From positions 1 to 39,509 of the forward strand of contig CAJUMX010000022.1 of assembly GCA_910587705.1 (NCBI GenBank): a stretch of DNA of 39,509 nucleotides, given 5' to 3'. Every line of letters starts with the position of its first letter. Position 1 is the first letter of the stretch. Shown here in pieces: positions 15,039 to 22,653 of the stretch. The stretch is from an uncultured Oscillibacter sp. (lineage in GTDB: Bacteria; Bacillota; Clostridia; Oscillospirales; Oscillospiraceae). The notes under the pieces are model-generated. The model saw only the letters and a program-made list of their open reading frames with translations, searched no databases and was not told the origin of the DNA. The position numbers and the translations under genes were made by a program.

Positions 15039-15446
15039 CTATGGGTTGGCGTGCTCGTCCAGCCGCCGGAAGGTAAAGATGCCCATGGCAAGGAGCTCTC
15101 CGTCCTCTCCCGTGACCCGGGCCTCCAGCACGCAGACGCTCCGACCGCTCCGGAGCTCGTGGGCCTCCGCCGTCAGCTTGTCTCCCGCCTTGGCGCTTTT
15201 CAGGAAGTGGAAGGAGCAATCGATGGTGACGGCGAAGCCGCGGGCTGCCATGGCGGAGCCGCAGGCGGTGTCGGCCAGGGTGAAGTAAACGCCGCCATGA
15301 GGGACCTGGAGGGGGTTCAAATCCTCCTCCGTCACGGTTTTGACGGCCCGGGCATAGCCAGGGCGGAGCTCCTCTACGTAAATGCCCAGCTGCCGGCCAA
15401 AGAAATTTTTCTCGTTGCGGAAGGCGCGGATTTGTTCGTAGTCCAT
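15039..15446 (-). CDS. PaaI-family hotdog thioesterase
   Basis: The 135-aa hotdog-fold protein carries NPLQVPHGGVYFTLADTACG, where the HGG turn and the downstream acidic residue form the usual PaaI acyl-CoA thioesterase site. AEAHELRSGRSVCVLEARVT is the closing strand pair. It probably hydrolyses an aryl- or acyl-CoA; the substrate is unknown. GAGGAGG precedes the ATG. It lies 36 nt downstream of the Crp/Fnr regulator on the same strand and is likely cotranscribed. Confidence 0.85.
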   Translation of the reverse strand: MDYEQIRAFRNEKNFFGRQLGIYVEELRPGYARAVKTVTEEDLNPLQVPHGGVYFTLADTACGSAMAARGFAVTIDCSFHFLKSAKAGDKLTAEAHELRSGRSVCVLEARVTGEDGELLAMGIFTFRRLDEHANP

Positions 15447-15482
15447 GGAAACCGCCTCCTCTGCGGGAATGGGAGATGTTGT

Positions 15483-16136
15483 TTAGTGCTGGATGGTAAA
15501 CTGCCGCCCGTCGGAGCGGACGCTGCCCTCCTCCCGGAGGCGCTTTAGCTCCCGCATCATGGCACTGCGATCTGTGGCGATATAATCCGCCAGGGTGCTG
15601 AGGGAAAAGGGAAGAGTGAAGGTCCGGCTCCCCGTCTGCTGGGAGAGCTGGCTGAAATAGCACAGCAGCTTCTCCCGGATAGACCGCCGGGACAGCACGT
15701 CCACCCGGCAGGACAGGGCCTGGGCCTTGTCCGCCATCAGCTGGAGCATGTTTTGGACCAGAATACTGTGCCGGTGGCAGGCGTGACTACAGCGGCTGAG
15801 GATATGGGCATAGTCAATAAACACCACGTCGCAGGGACGGCGGCAGACAACCTCCAGGCTGTCCCCCGTGGCCCCGGCAAAAGCCAGCGTTTTGCCGAAA
15901 ACACCCCCCGCGCCCAGGTCCTCCAGCACCGTGGCAACCCCCTCCTTGTCGATGCGGATGAGGGACGCCTGTCCCCGCTCCACCACGCCGACGGCGTCGG
16001 AGGAGAAATCGTATATCAGCTCGTCGGCTCGAAAGGAGCGCTGAACCGCCTGAAAACAGGACAGAATCTCCCGATAATCCTGATAGCTGATATCGTGAAA
16101 CAGCGGACTTTTTACCAGCTCCTGTTCACTAAGCAT
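15483..16136 (-). CDS. Crp/Fnr family transcriptional regulator
   Basis: The protein has 217 aa. An N-terminal cyclic-nucleotide-binding-like beta barrel (about 15-130; GVVERGQASLIRIDKEG and LGAGGVFGKTLAF) is joined by a dimerisation helix to a C-terminal winged helix (about 150-215; SLSTLADYIATDRSAMMRELKRLREEG). No N-terminal four-cysteine cluster of the Fnr type is present, so a [4Fe-4S] sensor of that type is unlikely. This resembles the small Crp-like regulators common beside metabolic genes in Clostridia. The start at 16136 is chosen over 16181 because AAAGGG precedes it and 16181 lies inside the promoter. Confidence 0.88.
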   Translation of the reverse strand: MLSEQELVKSPLFHDISYQDYREILSCFQAVQRSFRADELIYDFSSDAVGVVERGQASLIRIDKEGVATVLEDLGAGGVFGKTLAFAGATGDSLEVVCRRPCDVVFIDYAHILSRCSHACHRHSILVQNMLQLMADKAQALSCRVDVLSRRSIREKLLCYFSQLSQQTGSRTFTLPFSLSTLADYIATDRSAMMRELKRLREEGSVRSDGRQFTIQH

Positions 16137-16176
16137 GTGCTCATCCCTTTCTGTTGCATATCCCACACAATATGAT

Positions 16177-16205
16177 ATCATACCAGCTTTCGCTTAAAAA
16201 GTAAA
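16177..16205 (-). promoter_or_regulatory. Promoter of the Crp/Fnr-thioesterase unit
   Basis: On the minus strand TTTACT (16205-16200), a 17-nt spacer and TATGAT (16182-16177) with an upstream TGG form an extended sigma-A-type promoter about 40 nt ahead of the chosen start codon. Confidence 0.6.
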
Positions 16206-16412
16206 GGACAATTTTTTACTCTCGGCTTTTCTGGGATAACTTTCGGTATTTTTCACGAAGCCCGCTTTGGAAAACTGGGAAAAACTTCTGCGAGGAAACG
16301 CTGTCGCTCAAAAAGACCGCTGTTTTGGAAAAATCCATGATGGCAGCCTGAAAAAAGGAAGAGGATTTACGGTTCCGTTCCGGTTTGTTTACAATTTGTT
16401 TATATCCATCCA

Positions 16413-16441
16413 TTGACAACAAATCCTTGGGGTGGTAAACT
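16413..16441 (+). promoter_or_regulatory. Promoter of the hrcA-grpE-dnaK-dnaJ operon
   Basis: A consensus TTGACA (16413-16418), a 17-nt spacer and TAAACT (16436-16441) preceded by TGG make a strong vegetative promoter. The CIRCE operator begins 4 nt downstream, over the expected transcription start. Confidence 0.85.
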
Positions 16442-16445
16442 CGCT

Positions 16446-16472
16446 TTAGCACTCCGGGAAAAGGAGTGCTAA
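16446..16472 (+). promoter_or_regulatory. CIRCE operator of hrcA
   Basis: TTAGCACTC, nine bases, GAGTGCTAA: a perfect match to the CIRCE consensus with the canonical 9-bp spacer. HrcA bound here blocks the promoter and autoregulates the operon. Confidence 0.97.
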
Positions 16473-16524
16473 AGCATTCAAAACGACCTGTCCCAAGGGT
16501 CAGCGGACATAGGAGGAGGCCGGT

Positions 16525-17571
16525 GTGGAGCTCTCGGAGCGAAAGCGGCAGATATTGAAAGTGGTGGTGGAGGACTATATCCGCACCGCCGAGCCGGTGG
16601 GGTCCAAGGCCATCGCCACTGAAATGGGGGGCAGCGTCAGCTCCGCCACCATCCGCAACGAGCTGTCCGACCTGACGGAGCTGGGCTACCTAGAGCAGCC
16701 CCACACCTCCGCCGGACGGATGCCCTCGCCCAAGGGCTACCGGCTGTATGTCAACGAGCTGATGGAGGAGCAGCGCCTCTCCCTGGCGGAGACGGAGAAG
16801 ATCAACCAGTCCCTCCAATTGAAAATGGAGGAGCTGGACCGGCTGCTGGTTCAGGCGGGCCGGGCGGTTTCCGCCCTGGTGCGCTACCCGGCCTATATTG
16901 CCGCCTCCCGAAAGACGGAGCTCACCGTCCGGCGCTTTGAGCTGCTGGCGGTGGACGAGTGGAATTCCATCTTGGTGATGATGACCAGTGACAGCCGGGT
17001 AAAGAGCCAGCTTTTGCGGACGCAGTTGAAAGTGGAGCCGACGGACCTGCCTGTGGCGGCGAACCTTCTAAACAGCCATTTTACGGGCGCCGACCCCGGC
17101 GGCATGAGCCAACGCCTGATGAACGTGGCGGATCAGGTGAGCCCCCAGCTCTTCCTGCTTTTGTCCCAGGCTGTAAGCTGTGCAGCGGATGCCCTGGAGG
17201 AAGCGGGCCAGCGGGAAATCGTCACCGCCGGAGCCAGCCGCTTGCTAAAGCTCCCGGAGTTCCGGGACGCCGACAAGGCCCACGAGCTCATGAGCTTCCT
17301 GGCGGACAGCAAGGAGGAGCTTCCCATGCCGGAGCGCCGGCCCATGGAAATCCTCATTGGCCCGGAGAACGTCAAGGAGGCGCTGAAGGACACCAGCGTG
17401 GTGGTGGCCAGCTATGACATTGGAGACGATATGCGGGGCCTCATCGGTGTGGTGGGCCCCACAAGAATGGATTACGCGGCGGTAGCGGCCCGGCTCTCCG
17501 GCTTTGCCGAGGGGCTGACCCGATTATTCGGAAAACAGGAGGAGCTGCCCCCGAAGGAGGAACGGAAATGA
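16525..17571 (+). CDS. hrcA: Heat-inducible transcription repressor HrcA
   Basis: The 348-aa HrcA starts at GTG with AGGAGG upstream. The N-terminal winged helix-turn-helix contains SSATIRNELSDLTELGYLEQ, followed by the family signature PHTSAGRMPSPKGYRLYV. The GAF-like and insertion domains follow, and the C-terminus has LIGVVGPTRMDY. It binds CIRCE when folded with the help of GroEL and is inactivated on heat or misfolding stress. Two CIRCE sites in this window (16446 and 28211) are its evident targets. Its stop overlaps grpE by ATGA. Confidence 0.97.
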   Translation: MELSERKRQILKVVVEDYIRTAEPVGSKAIATEMGGSVSSATIRNELSDLTELGYLEQPHTSAGRMPSPKGYRLYVNELMEEQRLSLAETEKINQSLQLKMEELDRLLVQAGRAVSALVRYPAYIAASRKTELTVRRFELLAVDEWNSILVMMTSDSRVKSQLLRTQLKVEPTDLPVAANLLNSHFTGADPGGMSQRLMNVADQVSPQLFLLLSQAVSCAADALEEAGQREIVTAGASRLLKLPEFRDADKAHELMSFLADSKEELPMPERRPMEILIGPENVKEALKDTSVVVASYDIGDDMRGLIGVVGPTRMDYAAVAARLSGFAEGLTRLFGKQEELPPKEERK

Positions 17572-18149
17572 CGGAAGAGAACAAGCAGCCCCTGGAGGAG
17601 ACCCCGGAGACGGAAGCGGCCCCCGAGGTCCAGCCAGAGGGCGAGAAGGCGGCCAAGGGCAAAAAGAAGAAGGAAAAGGGCGGAGTTACCTTCACCCGGG
17701 AACAGGTGGAGCAGATGGAGCTGGCCGTTAAGCAGCTGGAGACCACCAAGGATCAGTTTGCCCGGCTGGCGGCGGAGTACGACAACTACCGCAAGCGCAC
17801 CGCCAAGGAAAAAGAGACCCTCTACCAGGACGCCAAGGCGGACACCATCAAGGAATTTCTGGCGGTGTACGACAACCTGGAGCGGGCGGCGGCGGCCCCT
17901 GGCGGGGAGGACGATCCCCACAAGAAGGGTCTGGAGATGATTTTCACCCAGTATAAGGAGCTTTTGAAGAAGCTGGGAGTCGCGGAGATCGAGGCCCAGG
18001 GCCAGCCCTTTGACCCGGAGCGGCACGCGGCGGTGATGCACGTGGACGACGAGAACCTGGGCGAGAACGAGGTGGCCCAAGTGTTTCAGGCGGGCTTCCT
18101 CATGGGGGACCGGGTGATCCGCCACGCGGTGGTGCAGGTCGCCAATTAA
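17568..18149 (+). CDS. grpE: Nucleotide exchange factor GrpE
   Basis: The 193-aa GrpE begins with an acidic and then lysine-rich disordered tail (1-42). A long dimerising coiled coil covers about 43-105, with the marker AAEYDNYRKRT. The C-terminal beta domain ends with HAAVMHVDDENLGENEVAQVF and a terminal GDRVIRHAVVQVAN. It releases ADP from DnaK. The ATG overlaps the hrcA stop, so translation is coupled. Confidence 0.97.
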   Translation: MTEENKQPLEETPETEAAPEVQPEGEKAAKGKKKKEKGGVTFTREQVEQMELAVKQLETTKDQFARLAAEYDNYRKRTAKEKETLYQDAKADTIKEFLAVYDNLERAAAAPGGEDDPHKKGLEMIFTQYKELLKKLGVAEIEAQGQPFDPERHAAVMHVDDENLGENEVAQVFQAGFLMGDRVIRHAVVQVAN

Positions 18150-18195
18150 ATCAGAATTCAAATAAGAGTTTCATATATTTCAGGAGGCTGTCATT

Positions 18196-20028
18196 ATGTC
18201 TAAAGTAATCGGTATCGATTTGGGAACCACCAACTCCTGCGTGGCGGTCATGGAGGGCGGCGAGGCCGTCGTCATTGCCAACGCGGAAGGCAACCGCACC
18301 ACCCCCTCTGTTGTCGCCTTCTCCAAGACCGGGGAGCGCATGGTGGGCCAGGTGGCGAAGCGCCAGGCCATCACAAACCCGGACCGGACCATCTCCTCCA
18401 TCAAGCGGGAGATGGGCTCTGACCACAAGGTGGGCATCGACGGGAAGAACTATACCCCCCAGGAGATCAGCGCCATGATTCTCCAGAAGCTGAAAGCCGA
18501 CGCAGAGGCGTATCTGGGCGGCACCGTCACCGAGGCGGTCATCACCGTCCCCGCCTACTTTACCGACTCCCAGCGTCAGGCCACCAAGGACGCGGGCAAA
18601 ATCGCGGGCCTGGACGTCAAGCGTATCATCAATGAGCCCACGGCGGCGGCCCTGGCCTATGGCGTGGATAAGGAGCAGACCCAGAAAATCATGGTCTACG
18701 ACCTGGGCGGCGGCACCTTCGACGTGTCCATTTTGGACATTGACGACGGCGTGATCGAAGTTCTGGCCACGGCGGGCAACAACCGCCTGGGCGGCGACGA
18801 CTTCGACGAGTGCGTCATGAAGTGGCTGGTGGCCGAATTCAAGCGCAGCGACGGCGTGGACCTCTCCAATGACAAGGTGGCCATGCAGCGCCTCAAGGAG
18901 GCTGCCGAAAAGGCCAAAATCGAGCTCTCCGGCGTCACCACCTCCAACATCAACCTGCCCTATATCACCGCCGACGCCAGCGGCCCCAAGCACCTGGACA
19001 TCACCCTGTCCCGGGCGAAGTTCAACGAGCTCACCGCCCACCTGGTGGACGCCACCATGGGCCCCGTGCGCCAGGCCATGAGCGACGCGGGCCTCAAGCC
19101 ATCTGACCTCTCCAAGGTCCTGCTGGTGGGCGGCTCCAGCCGCATCCCCGCCGTTCAGGACGCGGTGAAGGGCTTCACCGGCTCCGACCCCTTCAAGGGC
19201 ATCAACCCCGATGAGTGCGTGGCCATGGGCGCGGCCCTCCAGGCGGGCGTCCTCACCGGCGACGTGAAGGGCCTGCTCCTGCTGGACGTGACCCCGCTGT
19301 CCCTGGGCATCGAGACCTACGGCGGCGTGTGCACCAAGCTCATCGACCGGAATACCACTATCCCCGTGAAAAAGAGCCAGGTATTCTCCACCGCCGCCGA
19401 CAACCAGACTAGCGTGGAGGTCAACGTCCTCCAGGGCGAGCGGGAGATGGCCGCCGCCAACAAGTCCCTGGGCCGCTTCCACCTGGATGGCATCGCCCCC
19501 GCCCGGCGAGGCGTGCCCCAGATCGAGGTTACCTTCGACATCGACGCCAACGGAATTGTCAACGTCTCGGCCAAAGACCTGGGCACCGGAACGGAGCAGC
19601 ATATCACCATCACCTCCTCCTCCAATATGAGCAAAGAGGACATCGAAAAGGCCGTCAAGGAGGCGGAGCAGTATGCCGCCCAGGACAAGAAGCTGAAAGA
19701 GGAAGTGGAGACCCGGAACCAGGCGGACCAGATGGTCTACCAGTGCGAAAAGACCCTGGCAGACATGGGCGACAAAATCCCCGCCGACGACAAGGGCAAG
19801 GTTCAGGGAGCTCTCGACAAGCTGAAGGAGACCCTGAAGGGCCAGGATACCGCCGCCATCAAGGCGGATACAGAGGCCCTCCAGCAGGCGTTCTACGCTG
19901 TCAGCGAGAAGCTGTACCAGCAGGCCAATCCTCAGGGAGCCCAGCCCGGCGGCGACGCCGGAGCCCAGGAGGGCCAGTACTACGATGCGGACTACAAGGT
20001 TGTGGACGACGACGAGCAGAAGAAATAA
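18196..20028 (+). CDS. dnaK: Chaperone protein DnaK (Hsp70)
   Basis: The 610-aa Hsp70 carries the family signatures IGIDLGTTNSCVAVMEGG (about 5-22), VYDLGGGTFDVSILDI and VLLVGGSSRIPAVQ in the ATPase domain. The substrate-binding domain begins after LLLLDVTPLSLGIET, and a helical lid and a disordered tail rich in Gly, Gln and Asp follow. Normal length for Firmicutes, which lack the extra ATPase-domain loop of proteobacterial DnaK. GGAGG lies before the ATG. The gene sits 46 nt after grpE and is separated from dnaJ by an intercistronic hairpin. Confidence 0.98.
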   Translation: MSKVIGIDLGTTNSCVAVMEGGEAVVIANAEGNRTTPSVVAFSKTGERMVGQVAKRQAITNPDRTISSIKREMGSDHKVGIDGKNYTPQEISAMILQKLKADAEAYLGGTVTEAVITVPAYFTDSQRQATKDAGKIAGLDVKRIINEPTAAALAYGVDKEQTQKIMVYDLGGGTFDVSILDIDDGVIEVLATAGNNRLGGDDFDECVMKWLVAEFKRSDGVDLSNDKVAMQRLKEAAEKAKIELSGVTTSNINLPYITADASGPKHLDITLSRAKFNELTAHLVDATMGPVRQAMSDAGLKPSDLSKVLLVGGSSRIPAVQDAVKGFTGSDPFKGINPDECVAMGAALQAGVLTGDVKGLLLLDVTPLSLGIETYGGVCTKLIDRNTTIPVKKSQVFSTAADNQTSVEVNVLQGEREMAAANKSLGRFHLDGIAPARRGVPQIEVTFDIDANGIVNVSAKDLGTGTEQHITITSSSNMSKEDIEKAVKEAEQYAAQDKKLKEEVETRNQADQMVYQCEKTLADMGDKIPADDKGKVQGALDKLKETLKGQDTAAIKADTEALQQAFYAVSEKLYQQANPQGAQPGGDAGAQEGQYYDADYKVVDDDEQKK

Positions 20029-20041
20029 ACAGCGTTATTTA

Positions 20042-20077
20042 TTCAATGGGACGGGGAGAAATCCCCGCCCCATTGAA
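20042..20077 (+). other. Intercistronic hairpin between dnaK and dnaJ
   Basis: TTCAATGGG-A-CGGGGA (20042-20057) pairs with TCCCCG-C-CCCATTGAA (20062-20077) around a GAAA tetraloop: 15 pairs with one A/C mismatch. No T-tract follows. The sequence GCGTTATT flanks it on both sides (20032-20039 and 20080-20087). It probably protects the dnaK message or attenuates dnaJ. Confidence 0.7.
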
Positions 20078-20100
20078 TGGCGTTATTCGCAGGAGGCAAT

Positions 20101-21237
20101 ATGGCGGAACAGAAACGTGATTATTACGAAGTTCTGGGCGTGCAGAAGGGCGCTTCGGACGACGAGATCAAGCGGGCCTACCGGAAGCTGGCCAAGGCCA
20201 GCCACCCGGACCTGAACCCCGGCGACAAGGAGGCGGAGGCCCGGTTTAAGGAAGTCAACGAGGCCTATGAAATCCTCTCGGACAAGGAAAAACGGAGCCG
20301 GTACGACCAGTTCGGCCACGCCGGCGTGGACCCCAATTTCGGCGCGGGCGGCGGCTTCGACGGCGGCTTTGACTTCGGCGATCTGGGGGATATTTTCGGC
20401 AGCTTCTTCGGTGGCGGCTTTGGCGGCGGGCGGAGGACCAACCCCAACGCCCCCCAGCGGGGGGAAAGCGTCCGTCTGTCCCTGATCCTAAGCTTTGAGG
20501 AGGCGGCCTTCGGCTGTGAGAAGGCCGTTACGGTGGAGCGGCTGGAGCCCTGTTCCAGCTGCCAGGGCAGCGGCTGCGCCGAGGGTACCACGCCAGAGGT
20601 CTGCCCCGACTGCCACGGCACCGGCACGGTTCAGGTCCGGCGGCAGACGCCGATGGGGGTCTTTGCCACCTCCTCTCCCTGCACCCGCTGCGGCGGCAAG
20701 GGGAAGATCATCCACCAGCCCTGTAAGGAATGCCGGGGCGCAGGGTCCGTGCGGCAGCGCCGGACCATTCAGGCCAGCATCCCCGCGGGCATCGACAACG
20801 GCCAGACCATCTCCATCCGGGGCCAGGGCAACGCCGGGAAGAACGGCGGCCCCGCCGGGGACCTGCTGATCACCATTACCGTCCGGCCCCATGAGCTTTT
20901 CCGGCGGGAGGGCACCTCCGTCCTCTGCGAGGCGCCGATCACCTTTACCCAGGCGGCCTTGGGAGCGGAGCTGGAGATTCCCACCATCGACGGCAAGGTG
21001 AAATACGATCTTCCCGAGGGCACCCAGAGCGGCACCACCTTCCGGCTCAAGGGCAAGGGCATTCCTTCCATCAACGGCCGGGGCCGGGGGGATCAGTACG
21101 TCACCGTGTACATTGAAACTCCCCGGAATCTGACCAAGGAGCAGAAGGAGGCCCTGCGGAAGTTCGCCGAGACCATGGGAGACGACAACTATGAGGAGCG
21201 CAAGGGCTTCTTCGGCAAGGGCAAGAAAAAGAGGTGA
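20101..21237 (+). CDS. dnaJ: Chaperone protein DnaJ (Hsp40)
   Basis: The 378-aa type-I DnaJ has a J-domain (about 6-70) with the HPD triad in KASHPDLNPGD. A Gly/Phe-rich region with many GGGF-type turns (about 78-115) and four zinc-binding CxxCxGxG repeats (CSSCQGSG, CPDCHGTG, CTRCGGKG, CKECRGAG) follow, then two beta-sandwich substrate domains and a lysine-rich tail. It stimulates DnaK ATPase and delivers clients. The start at 20101 has AGGAGG upstream; the in-frame ATG at 20077 lies in the hairpin and is rejected. Confidence 0.97.
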   Translation: MAEQKRDYYEVLGVQKGASDDEIKRAYRKLAKASHPDLNPGDKEAEARFKEVNEAYEILSDKEKRSRYDQFGHAGVDPNFGAGGGFDGGFDFGDLGDIFGSFFGGGFGGGRRTNPNAPQRGESVRLSLILSFEEAAFGCEKAVTVERLEPCSSCQGSGCAEGTTPEVCPDCHGTGTVQVRRQTPMGVFATSSPCTRCGGKGKIIHQPCKECRGAGSVRQRRTIQASIPAGIDNGQTISIRGQGNAGKNGGPAGDLLITITVRPHELFRREGTSVLCEAPITFTQAALGAELEIPTIDGKVKYDLPEGTQSGTTFRLKGKGIPSINGRGRGDQYVTVYIETPRNLTKEQKEALRKFAETMGDDNYEERKGFFGKGKKKR

Positions 21238-21245
21238 ACCAAACC

Positions 21246-22058
21246 ATGTATCTGGCGGATTACCATGTCCACTCCCGGATTTCTCCAGACGGCGGGGATT
21301 CCATGACCGCCCTGGCGGAGGCCGCCGTCGAGGCGGGGCTGGACGAGCTTTGCTTCACCGACCATGTGGAGCCCATCGTCTGGGCCAGCACGGACCTTCG
21401 GGGGCCCTATGACTGGTCCGCCCTGACGGCGGAGTTTGAAGCCGCCCAGGCCGCCATGGGAGACCGGATCAAGCTGCGCCTGGGCATCGAGCTGGGAGAC
21501 GCCTGCTGGAACTTCGCCCATACGGAGAAGCTGCTGGCGGACGCACCGCCTTTCGATTTCATCATCGGCTCTGTCCACATGCTCTCAAAGCGCTATCAGG
21601 GACTGGACCTCTACTATTTCGACCCCAAGACAGAGGAGGAGGCCTATGATGGCATTGCCGACTACCTGGGCCGGGTGAAGGTCATGGTAGAGTGGGGGAA
21701 GTTCGACGTGCTGGGCCATCTGACGCTGCCCCTGCGCTATCTCAACGAGAACCGAGGCTGGAATTTGAGTATGGAGCGCTTTGGCGGGGAGATCACGGAC
21801 ATCTTCTCTATTTTGAAGCGGAAGGAAATCGGCCTTGAGCTGAACACCAACCGGGGCGGTACGCCCCTGCCGGACGGGATGTGGCTGCGGCTGTATGAGG
21901 ATATGGCGGTGGACCCCATCGTCACCCTGGGCACCGACGCTCACGCCACCAAATTTGTGGGCTGCGCCGTCCGGGAGCGGCAGGCGCTTTTGCGGGACTG
22001 CGGCTTTGAGAGCTTTTGCACCTTTGAGGGGCGGAAGCCCATCCGACACGCGTTGTAA
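21246..22058 (+). CDS. PHP-family histidinol-phosphatase (HisJ-like)
   Basis: A 270-aa PHP-domain phosphoesterase. Metal-binding motifs are the N-terminal DYHVHSRISPDG (His7, His9), FTDHVEP, and near the C-terminus TLGTDAHATKFVG. The closest functional family is histidinol-phosphate phosphatase of the HisJ/HisK type, although related proteins hydrolyse other phosphomonoesters and no his gene is nearby. The ATG at 21246 has GAGGTGA 9 nt before it. A GTG at 21234 overlaps the dnaJ stop but its ribosome site would be too close. It is the last gene of the heat-shock unit by spacing. Confidence 0.82.
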   Translation: MYLADYHVHSRISPDGGDSMTALAEAAVEAGLDELCFTDHVEPIVWASTDLRGPYDWSALTAEFEAAQAAMGDRIKLRLGIELGDACWNFAHTEKLLADAPPFDFIIGSVHMLSKRYQGLDLYYFDPKTEEEAYDGIADYLGRVKVMVEWGKFDVLGHLTLPLRYLNENRGWNLSMERFGGEITDIFSILKRKEIGLELNTNRGGTPLPDGMWLRLYEDMAVDPIVTLGTDAHATKFVGCAVRERQALLRDCGFESFCTFEGRKPIRHAL

Positions 22059-22091
22059 CGGAAAAGAACAAATTTGCGGTCGAAAATCATA

Positions 22092-22120
22092 TTGATTTTT
22101 TGGAAAATCTGGAGTACAAT
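22092..22120 (+). promoter_or_regulatory. Promoter of rpiB
   Basis: TTGATT (22092-22097), a 17-nt spacer and TACAAT (22115-22120) lie in the 100-bp AT-rich gap about 40 nt upstream of the rpiB ATG. Confidence 0.6.
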
Positions 22121-22158
22121 ATAAGCCACAAAATTTGAATGCACGGGGGAATACTACC

Positions 22159-22596
22159 ATGAAGATCGCGCTGGGCTGTGACCACGGCGGCTATGATTTG
22201 AAGCAACATGTCATCAAGGTCCTGGAGGGCCTGGGCCATGAGATCGAGGACTTTGGCTGCCATTCCAAGGAGAGCTGCGACTACCCCGATTTCGGCGCTG
22301 CCGCCGCCCGGGCCGTGGCGGAGGGAAGCTGCGACCGGGGCATCGTGATCTGCACCACGGGCATCGGCATCTCCATTGCCGCCAACAAGGTCCAGGGCAT
22401 CCGCTGCGCCCACTGCGCCGACTGCCTCCAGGCGGAAATGACCCGCCGCCACAACGACGCCAACATGATGGCCATTGGCGCGGGCTTCACCGGCCTCAAC
22501 ATGGCCGAGCGCATGGTGGAGGTGTTCCTCTCCACCGAGTTTGAGGGGGGCCGCCATGCCCGACGGGTGGAGAAGATGATGGCCCTGGAGGGCTGA
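22159..22596 (+). CDS. rpiB: Ribose-5-phosphate isomerase B
   Basis: The 145-aa RpiB/LacAB-family sugar-phosphate isomerase has CDHGGYDLK (7-15), the catalytic cysteine in VICTTGIGISI (Cys65, in place of the usual CGTGIG), and RRHNDANMMAIGA (His99). It interconverts ribose-5-phosphate and ribulose-5-phosphate in the pentose phosphate pathway. Close relatives act on allose-6-phosphate or galactose-6-phosphate, but the single-gene context favours RpiB. The start at 22159 gives the standard MKIALGCDHGG; the ribosome site is weak (GGGGG). It has its own promoter and is followed after 57 nt by the DUF4015-like gene. Confidence 0.9.
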   Translation: MKIALGCDHGGYDLKQHVIKVLEGLGHEIEDFGCHSKESCDYPDFGAAAARAVAEGSCDRGIVICTTGIGISIAANKVQGIRCAHCADCLQAEMTRRHNDANMMAIGAGFTGLNMAERMVEVFLSTEFEGGRHARRVEKMMALEG

Positions 22597-22653
22597 GATT
22601 CTCGACGCAATCGAAAACGAAGGGAGCGCCGCTCCTGAAAAGAGGTGACGCGG

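Larger units (their letters stand above)
16137..16524. other. Divergent intergenic region between crp-like gene and hrcA
   Basis: The 388-bp gap carries the leftward promoter of the Crp-like gene (16177-16205) and the rightward hrcA promoter with its CIRCE element (16413-16472). The 200 bp between them are AT-richer than the surroundings. I see no gene or hairpin in them. A 78-codon minus-strand frame across the CIRCE site is discussed among the rejected items. Confidence 0.7.

Noticed and set aside
16216..16452. A 78-codon minus-strand frame upstream of hrcA
   Set aside because: Its start lies in the CIRCE element and it crosses the hrcA promoter; no family features.
18151..19602. A 483-codon minus-strand frame inside dnaK
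   Set aside because: Antisense shadow; composition rich in Gly, Val, His and Ala with no domain.
21234..21246. GTG start for the PHP phosphatase overlapping the dnaJ stop
   Set aside because: The ribosome site GAGGTGA would overlap the start codon; the ATG at 21246 has correct spacing and gives the usual N-terminus.
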